Below, piece after piece: positions 59,119 to 64,000 of a DNA stretch of 64,000 bases. The stretch spans positions 1 to 64,000 of the forward strand of contig JAEWIX010000003.1 in assembly GCA_023386885.1 (NCBI GenBank), read 5' to 3'. The notes beneath the pieces are model-generated. The model did not search any database. It was not told the origin of the DNA and saw only the letters and a list, made by a program, of their open reading frames with translations. Each line of letters opens with the position of its first letter. The first letter of the stretch is position 1. A program made the position numbers and the translations under genes. The DNA comes from Pseudomonadota bacterium (GTDB lineage Bacteria > Pseudomonadota > Alphaproteobacteria > Rhizobiales > Xanthobacteraceae).

Positions 59119-60222
59119 ATGACCGAAAACTTCAGTTCTGCGGAACCCGGCACGGGGACCGCCCGGATCCGCGCGGTGCGTTGGTGGCTCACGATCGTGG
59201 CTGGCCTGATTGCGCTGATGGTGCTGGTTGGCGGCGCGACCCGGCTGACCGAGTCGGGGCTGTCCATTGTCGAGTGGAAGCCGGTCACCGGAACGCTGCC
59301 GCCGCTCAGCGAACAGCAATGGAATGAGGCGTTCGACGGTTACAAGGCGATCCCGCAGTATCGCGAAATGAACGCGGGCATGACGCTGCATGAGTTCAAG
59401 ACCATTTTCTGGTGGGAGTGGAGTCATCGCCTGCTCGGACGGCTGATCGGTCTTGTCTATCTGCTACCTTTCCTGTGGTTCATGTGGCGCGGCTTCCTGC
59501 CCGGTGATCTCAAGCGTCGCCTGTGGGGCATTTTCGCTCTCGGCGGGTTGCAGGGCGCGGTCGGCTGGTGGATGGTCGCGTCCGGCCTGACCCAGCGTGT
59601 CGAAGTCTCGCAGTACCGGTTGGCGGCGCATCTGATGCTGGCGTTCCTGATCTTTGCAGCCATCGTCTGGACCTTGCGGCGGCTCTCGGCGCGCGCGCCG
59701 GTCGAAGCTATCAGCCGTCTGAAGATCACCAGCGCCGTGCTACTGGGCCTGGTGTTCCTGCAACTCTACCTCGGCGCTCTGGTTGCGGGCTTGCGGGCCG
59801 GCAAGGTGTTCAATACCTGGCCCTTGATCGACGGCGGCTTCATTCCGAGTGCGGCGCGACTGTTCTTTGAGCAGCCGTGGTGGCGCAACCTGTTCGACAA
59901 CACGCTGACGGTGCAATTCAATCACCGCATGGTGGCCTATACGCTGTGGGTGGTGGCGATCCTGCATCTGGTCGATGCCGTCCGTACGCGCGCCAGCAGC
60001 GCGGTCGTGAATGGCGCATTATGGATTGCCGTTGCGATGACGGTGCAGGCGACACTGGGCATTCTGACTCTGTTGCATCAAGTGCCCATCTCGCTCGGAT
60101 TGGCGCATCAAGGTGTTGCGATCGTGGTTCTGACACTGGCGATCACGCAGGTGGAGCGGCTCAGTGCGCGGTCGCCAAAATCGGTTGTACCTGCAGCCGT
60201 CGCAGCCGGCGTATCACGCTGA
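59119..60222 (+). CDS. ctaA: Heme A synthase (COX15/CtaA)
   Basis: CtaA oxidises heme O to heme A for cytochrome aa3 oxidases. The 367-residue protein has eight hydrophobic helices and the conserved histidines in FFWEWSHRLLGR-type text (WWEWSHRLLGRLIGLVYLLP), QYRLAAHLMLAF, FNHRMVAYTLWV and LAHQGVAIVV. The N-terminal VGGATRLTESGLSIVEWKPV is diagnostic of the alphaproteobacterial type. No other cytochrome oxidase genes lie in the window. Confidence 0.95.
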   Translation: MTENFSSAEPGTGTARIRAVRWWLTIVAGLIALMVLVGGATRLTESGLSIVEWKPVTGTLPPLSEQQWNEAFDGYKAIPQYREMNAGMTLHEFKTIFWWEWSHRLLGRLIGLVYLLPFLWFMWRGFLPGDLKRRLWGIFALGGLQGAVGWWMVASGLTQRVEVSQYRLAAHLMLAFLIFAAIVWTLRRLSARAPVEAISRLKITSAVLLGLVFLQLYLGALVAGLRAGKVFNTWPLIDGGFIPSAARLFFEQPWWRNLFDNTLTVQFNHRMVAYTLWVVAILHLVDAVRTRASSAVVNGALWIAVAMTVQATLGILTLLHQVPISLGLAHQGVAIVVLTLAITQVERLSARSPKSVVPAAVAAGVSR

Positions 60223-60403
60223 CACCGCGCTGGCGTGGAGCAATTCTAAAACGACGCATCGCGAAGAAAGCCGCTGTTCGCAAGGGTTTTCGTTGTCGGC
60301 GTGGCGATGACGGCTTTGTGTGCCGGCGATTTGCTTTCGCGCAATGCATTCAAGGACTAGAACGTGGATCGTTTCAACGATCCGCTCATCCGAGAGTCGA
60401 GCT

Positions 60404-61216
60404 ATGTCGAGTGCCTTCATTCAAGCTGCGGTGATCCTGCTTCGCGAGGGGCTGGAAGCGATGCTGGTGATCGCGGCGCTGGCGGCTTATTTGACCAAGG
60501 CTGGCGGTGCGGATCGGGTAAGGTCGCTTTATGCCGGTGCACTGGCGGCGGTCGTCGTTAGCATTGTCGCGGCATGGCTGTTTGCCGTACTCAATTCCGG
60601 CCAGCACAGTGATTTGTTAGAGGGCGTCATCATCCTGTTTGCCGCAGCGCTGATGCTCTACGTTTCTGGCTGGCTGATGGTGAAGCAGGATCCGCACGGC
60701 TGGAAGGACTATCTTGCCGCGAAGGCGGACAACGCGCTGGCGCAGGATACCGCATGGGCGGTGGCCGCGTTGGCATTCCTTGCTGTGTTTCGCGAGGGTG
60801 CGGAGACGGTGCTGTTCATCAACGCACTGGCGAGCACCGAAGGCGGTTGGAGCGCAGCTTTGTTCGGCGGTCTTGCCGTCGCCACGTTCGGGCTCGCGGT
60901 GCTGTTCTATTTCATCAATATGATCGCGCAGAAAATCCCGCTGCGGCCGCTGTTCATCATCACCTCGGCGTTCCTGTTCGCGATGGCGGTCAAGTTTATC
61001 GGCGAAGCGGTGCAAGAATTTCAAGAGCAATCGATCCTGCCGTTCACGCAAGTTGCGGGCGCGGACTGGCTCTCGGCGATCGGCCTCAACCCGACGCTGG
61101 AAGCCTTGTCGCTGCAATTGCTGGTGATCCTGTTTGCGCTCGCGACCTATTCGCTGGTGGTGCGCAACAATCGCCTGACGCGGCAGGATAAGGCCGCGCG
61201 GGCAGGGAAGGCGTAG
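60404..61216 (+). CDS. FTR1-family iron permease
   Basis: A 270-residue membrane protein with seven helices. It has both glutamate-rich iron motifs: LLREGLEAML (REGLE) near residue 13 and VFREGAETVLF (REGAE) near 130. FTR1/EfeU proteins import iron after oxidation or with a periplasmic partner. No EfeO, EfeB or multicopper oxidase gene is adjacent, which is unusual. The ATG at 60404 is chosen over the upstream start at 60320 because the first helix follows directly. Confidence 0.9.
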   Translation: MSSAFIQAAVILLREGLEAMLVIAALAAYLTKAGGADRVRSLYAGALAAVVVSIVAAWLFAVLNSGQHSDLLEGVIILFAAALMLYVSGWLMVKQDPHGWKDYLAAKADNALAQDTAWAVAALAFLAVFREGAETVLFINALASTEGGWSAALFGGLAVATFGLAVLFYFINMIAQKIPLRPLFIITSAFLFAMAVKFIGEAVQEFQEQSILPFTQVAGADWLSAIGLNPTLEALSLQLLVILFALATYSLVVRNNRLTRQDKAARAGKA

Positions 61217-61235
61217 AAGGTTCGCCTCTGAACAA

Positions 61236-61377
61236 CGTCATGCGCGGACTTGATCCGCGCATCCATCGCTTCCAGAAAAATTGATGGCCGGGACCATAGG
61301 CGAGCGACGCCGTTCTTCGAACGGCTACGGGCGAGCGAAGCGACGCCGTTCTTCGAACGGCTATGCCCGGCCACGAC
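61236..61377. repeat. Dispersed repeat downstream of the iron permease, with internal duplication
   Basis: The outer parts match the 27003-27085 element: a GTCATG start, a TGCGCGGA/TCCGCGCA hairpin, then GGCCGGG and a distal CCCGGCC. Inside, GCGACGCCGTTCTTCGAACGGCTA occurs twice, at 61304-61327 and 61340-61363 (36-bp period); each copy folds as GCCGTTC/GAACGGC. It lies between convergent genes. Confidence 0.8.
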
Positions 61378-61402
61378 ACAACTTCGTTGCTGTACGCCTG
61401 CG

Positions 61403-62683
61403 CTACGCCTTCAACGCCTGATCGAGATCGGCGATTAGATCTTCCTTGTCCTCAAGGCCGATCGATAGCCGCACCAGATCGGGACCAGCTCCAGCCTGTA
61501 CCTTCTGCTCGTCGGTGAGTTGGCTGTGCGTGGTCGATGCCGGATGGATCACCAGCGACTTAGTGTCGCCGATGTTGGCGAGATGCGAGAACAGCTTGAG
61601 GTTCGACACCAGGCTGACGCCGGCGTCGTAGCCGCCCTTAAGCGTGAAGGTGAACAGCGCGCCCGCGCCCTTCGGCGCGTATTTGCGGGCGAGGTTGTTG
61701 TAACGGTTGCCGGCGAGGCCGGCATAGTTAACCTCGTTGACGGCAGGGTGTGCCGACAGCCACTCCGCGACGGCCTTGGCGTTGTCGCAGTGGCGTTGCA
61801 TGCGTAGCGGCAGCGTCTCGATGCCGGTCAGGAACAGGAATGCATTGAACGGCGACAGCGCCGCGCCGAGATCGCGCAGGCCGAGCACGCGGCAGGCGAT
61901 GGCGAACGCGAAGTTGCCGAACGTCTCCTGCAACTTGATGCCGTGATATTCCGGGCGCGGCTCGCTCAAGATCGGGTACTTGTTGTCGCGCGACCAGTCG
62001 AAGGTGCCGGCGTCGACGATGATGCCGCCGATCGAGTTGCCGTGGCCGCCGAGAAACTTCGTCAGCGAATGCAGCACGATGTCGGCACCATGGTCGATCG
62101 GGCGGATCAGATAGGGGCTGGCCAGCGTGTTATCGACGATCAGTGGCACACCGGCCTTGCGCGCGACGGCGGAGATTGCCTCGATGTCGGTCACCGAACC
62201 GCTCGGATTGGCGAGCGACTCGATGAAGATCGCCTTGGTGCGTGGCGACACCGCGCGTTCAAACGTCGCGATGTCATCGGGATCGGCCCACACCACGTTC
62301 CAGCCGAAGCTTTTGAACGCGTGGGTGAACTGGTTGATCGAGCCGCCATAGAGCTTGCGCGCGGCGATGAATTCGTCGCCGGGCCGCAGCAACTGCTGCA
62401 GCGCCGTGACCTGCGCGGCATGGCCGGAAGCCACCGCCACTGCGGCGGTGCCGCCTTCGAGCGCCGCAACGCGTTCCTCGAGCACCGCGGTGGTCGGGTT
62501 GCCGATCCGCGTATAGATGTTGCCGAACGCTTGCAGGCCGAACAGCGAGGCCGCGTGGTCGGCATCGTTGAAGACGAATGACGTGGTCTGATAAATCGGC
62601 GTGTTGCGCGCGCCGGTGGTCGGGTCCGGCTGCGCACCGGCATGGATCGCGAGCGTGGCAAATCCGGGAAGGCGGTCGGTCAT
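61403..62683 (-). CDS. metY: O-acetylhomoserine sulfhydrylase
   Basis: A 426-residue PLP enzyme of the Cys/Met metabolism family (O-acetylhomoserine aminocarboxypropyltransferase), which makes homocysteine or methionine by direct sulfhydrylation. The start FATLAIHAGAQPDPTTGARN is typical. The PLP lysine lies in VLHSLTKFLGGHGNSIGG, and YTRIGNPTTAVLEERVAALE is also diagnostic. MetZ/MetB paralogues are shorter, so I favour MetY. The 145-bp upstream leader contains a short hairpin but no SAM-II riboswitch signature. Confidence 0.94.
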   Translation of the reverse strand: MTDRLPGFATLAIHAGAQPDPTTGARNTPIYQTTSFVFNDADHAASLFGLQAFGNIYTRIGNPTTAVLEERVAALEGGTAAVAVASGHAAQVTALQQLLRPGDEFIAARKLYGGSINQFTHAFKSFGWNVVWADPDDIATFERAVSPRTKAIFIESLANPSGSVTDIEAISAVARKAGVPLIVDNTLASPYLIRPIDHGADIVLHSLTKFLGGHGNSIGGIIVDAGTFDWSRDNKYPILSEPRPEYHGIKLQETFGNFAFAIACRVLGLRDLGAALSPFNAFLFLTGIETLPLRMQRHCDNAKAVAEWLSAHPAVNEVNYAGLAGNRYNNLARKYAPKGAGALFTFTLKGGYDAGVSLVSNLKLFSHLANIGDTKSLVIHPASTTHSQLTDEQKVQAGAGPDLVRLSIGLEDKEDLIADLDQALKA

Positions 62684-62828
62684 TCTCAGGTCCTGTCTGC
62701 TTGAAAGGGCTTCAGCGGGCCGGCATGCTGCTGATCCGGCCGCGCGGCGTCAAGTCGGGTCGTGATCGCTGCGCGGATATGCTGCTTATCCTCGCTCGAA
62801 GGGAACAGAATGGCAGCGCGCCATGACT

Positions 62829-63422
62829 TCAGGCATTATTGTTCTTGTCTTCCTTGAGTTGGGCGGCGCGATCGGCGGCACCGGTATCGCCGCCGCCAAC
62901 GCTGACTCGGTTGAGTGACAGCCGCATGCCCTGCGTCGGGATCGGGGCGCGTTTGGCGCTCAACGTGCGCGAATTGACGCCCATCCAGGAAATTTCCGAC
63001 GACAGCCGGCCATACTCGATCTTCGGGCAGCGATTCATCACCACTTTCAGTCCGGCCGCTTCAGCAAGCGCACAGGCCTCGTCGTTGCGAACGCCGAGTT
63101 GCATCCAGATCACCTTCGGCAAAGGATTGAGCGTCAGTGCATCCTTGACCAGCGGCAGGGCGGCATCGGAGTTGCGGAAGATGTCGACCATGTCGATCGG
63201 CCGATCGATATCGGCGAGCGAGGCCACGAACGGCTTGCCCATCAGGCTCTTGCCGACTTGTCCGGGGTTGACCGGGATCATATCGTAGCCGCGCTGCGCC
63301 AGATACTTGAACGCGAAGTAACTTGGCCGCACGTTGACCGGAGACGCGCCGACCATGGCAATGGTCTTCACGCTATTCAGAATGCTGCGAATGTAATTGT
63401 CGTCATAGGTGTCGTGGTTCAT
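62829..63422 (-). CDS. CoA-binding domain protein
   Basis: A 197-residue protein with a succinyl-CoA-ligase-like CoA-binding Rossmann fold: KTIAMVGASPVNVRPSYFAF, RGYDMIPVNPGQVGKSLMGK and VIWMQLGVRNDEACALAEAA. The core (about 1-150) is that of YccU-like proteins. The 45-residue tail is conserved in this group, from memory (KIEYGRLSSEISWMGVNSRT). I chose the ATG at 63422 (MNHDTYDD); the frame also opens at 63437. It lies between metY and an enoyl-CoA hydratase on one strand. Confidence 0.88.
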   Translation of the reverse strand: MNHDTYDDNYIRSILNSVKTIAMVGASPVNVRPSYFAFKYLAQRGYDMIPVNPGQVGKSLMGKPFVASLADIDRPIDMVDIFRNSDAALPLVKDALTLNPLPKVIWMQLGVRNDEACALAEAAGLKVVMNRCPKIEYGRLSSEISWMGVNSRTLSAKRAPIPTQGMRLSLNRVSVGGGDTGAADRAAQLKEDKNNNA

Positions 63423-63473
63423 TTGTAACGCGATCATTCTATAAAGTGCCGTCGTGGATCGAGTGAGGGCGGA

Positions 63474-64000
63474 CTAACGATCCTGCCAGGTCGGTACGCG
63501 CTTTTCGACGAAGGCGCAAATACCCTCCTCGGCATCGCGCGCCATCATGTTTTCGGTCATCACTTCGGAGGCGAAGCGATAGGCATCGGCAAGGCTCATT
63601 TCGACCTGACGATAGAATGCTTCCTTGCCGATCCTGATGGTATGGGCCGACTTGCGCGCGACCTGCTGGGCGAGAGCGATGGCGGCATCGCGCTCTGTGC
63701 CGTGAGCGGCCACACGATTGACGAGGCCGATCTCGCGCGCGCGGCTGGCGGTTATCGGCTCGCCGGTCAGAAGCATTTCCATCGCTTGCTTGCGTGGGAC
63801 GTTGCGCGACAGCGCCACCATCGGTGTCGAGCAGAACAAGCCGATATCGACGCCCGGTGTTGCGAAGGTCGCCTGCTCGGATGCAATCGCAAGATCGCAG
63901 CTTGCGACCAGTTGGCATCCGGCGGCGGTGGCGACGCCTTGCACGGCGGCGACGACGGGTTTCGGCAGGGTGACGATGCTTTGCATCATCGCGCTGCAGG
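63474..64000 (-). CDS. Enoyl-CoA hydratase/isomerase family protein (5' part beyond the window)
   Basis: The C-terminal part, about 175 residues, of a crotonase-fold protein. Visible are LPKPVVAAVQGVATAAGCQL, ASCDLAIASEQATFATPGVD and IGLFCSTPMVALSRNVPRKQ, with LTGEPITASRAREIGLVNRV following. AAGCQL supplies the oxyanion-hole amides. FCSTP replaces the usual glycine/glutamate region, so the exact reaction (hydration, isomerisation or other) cannot be read. The gene continues past 64000. Confidence 0.9.
   Translation of the reverse strand, partial: CSAMMQSIVTLPKPVVAAVQGVATAAGCQLVASCDLAIASEQATFATPGVDIGLFCSTPMVALSRNVPRKQAMEMLLTGEPITASRAREIGLVNRVAAHGTERDAAIALAQQVARKSAHTIRIGKEAFYRQVEMSLADAYRFASEVMTENMMARDAEEGICAFVEKRVPTWQDR

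Noticed and set aside
62684..62828. SAM-II riboswitch upstream of metY
   Set aside because: Alphaproteobacterial met genes often have one, but the conserved loop sequences are absent; only a 6-bp hairpin (62718-62741) is visible.
1..64000. CRISPR array, prophage or insertion sequence
   Set aside because: No regularly spaced repeat series, transposase, integrase or phage structural gene was found.

Overview
The window is high-GC alphaproteobacterial DNA. Gene content, gene order and dispersed palindromic repeats point to the Bradyrhizobium/Rhodopseudomonas/Nitrobacter/Afipia group (Nitrobacteraceae). The indicators are rpoZ-rel-pdxJ-acpS-lepB-rnc-era-recO, glyA-nrdR-ribD-ribE-ribH-nusB-thiL, DUF177-plsX-fabH-ihfA-merR, an LdtR-type MarR regulator, and small proteins of families I associate with these genera. 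The species assignment is inference. No phage, insertion sequence, CRISPR array or plasmid gene is visible.

Layout. 1-11.2 kb: a truncated NYN-domain gene, then a long rightward housekeeping run. It covers omega subunit, (p)ppGpp synthetase/hydrolase, pyridoxine and CoA-carrier enzymes, signal peptidase, RNase III, Era, RecO and ParC, with many 4-bp stop/start overlaps. 11.2-23.1 kb: an efflux pump, a manganese importer with a Fur/Mur-like palindrome, Bpt, an RDD protein, HemB, an acyl-CoA synthetase-like enzyme, LdtR, a MaoC protein and an adenylate cyclase fused to a formylglycine-enzyme-like domain. 23.4-37.4 kb: a second housekeeping block (one-carbon, riboflavin and thiamine metabolism, proton pyrophosphatase, BamE, cytochrome bc1 chaperone, phospholipid/fatty-acid initiation, IHF) ending in tRNA-Pro(GGG).

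37.4-43 kb is the accessory part: about ten very small genes, two decayed genes, several strong hairpins and three promoters that match the general-stress sigma factor EcfG exactly or nearly so (GGAAC-N16-CGTT). I read it as a general-stress-response island. 43-50 kb holds small-molecule metabolism (ketopantoate reductase-like, SDRs, acetamidase/formamidase, a LysR regulator, DUF169 and a saccharopine-dehydrogenase-like protein). 50-58.7 kb is a compact polysaccharide locus: O-antigen ligase/polymerase, initiating sugar-phosphate transferase, GT4, Wza-like exporter, a Wzz/Wzc co-polymerase with a degenerate kinase domain, and a CelD-like acyltransferase. It resembles unipolar-polysaccharide adhesin loci. 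58.8-64 kb: heme A synthase, an FTR1 iron permease, O-acetylhomoserine sulfhydrylase, a CoA-binding protein and a truncated enoyl-CoA hydratase.

Most informative for follow-up: the cluster of EcfG promoters, the paired terminators around 38.2-38.5 kb, the twin operator at 39.13 kb, the two matched 3-nt-bulged palindromes at 32.4-32.5 kb, the cyclase-FGE fusion, the pseudo-kinase Wzc and the SDR remnant with a large internal deletion.
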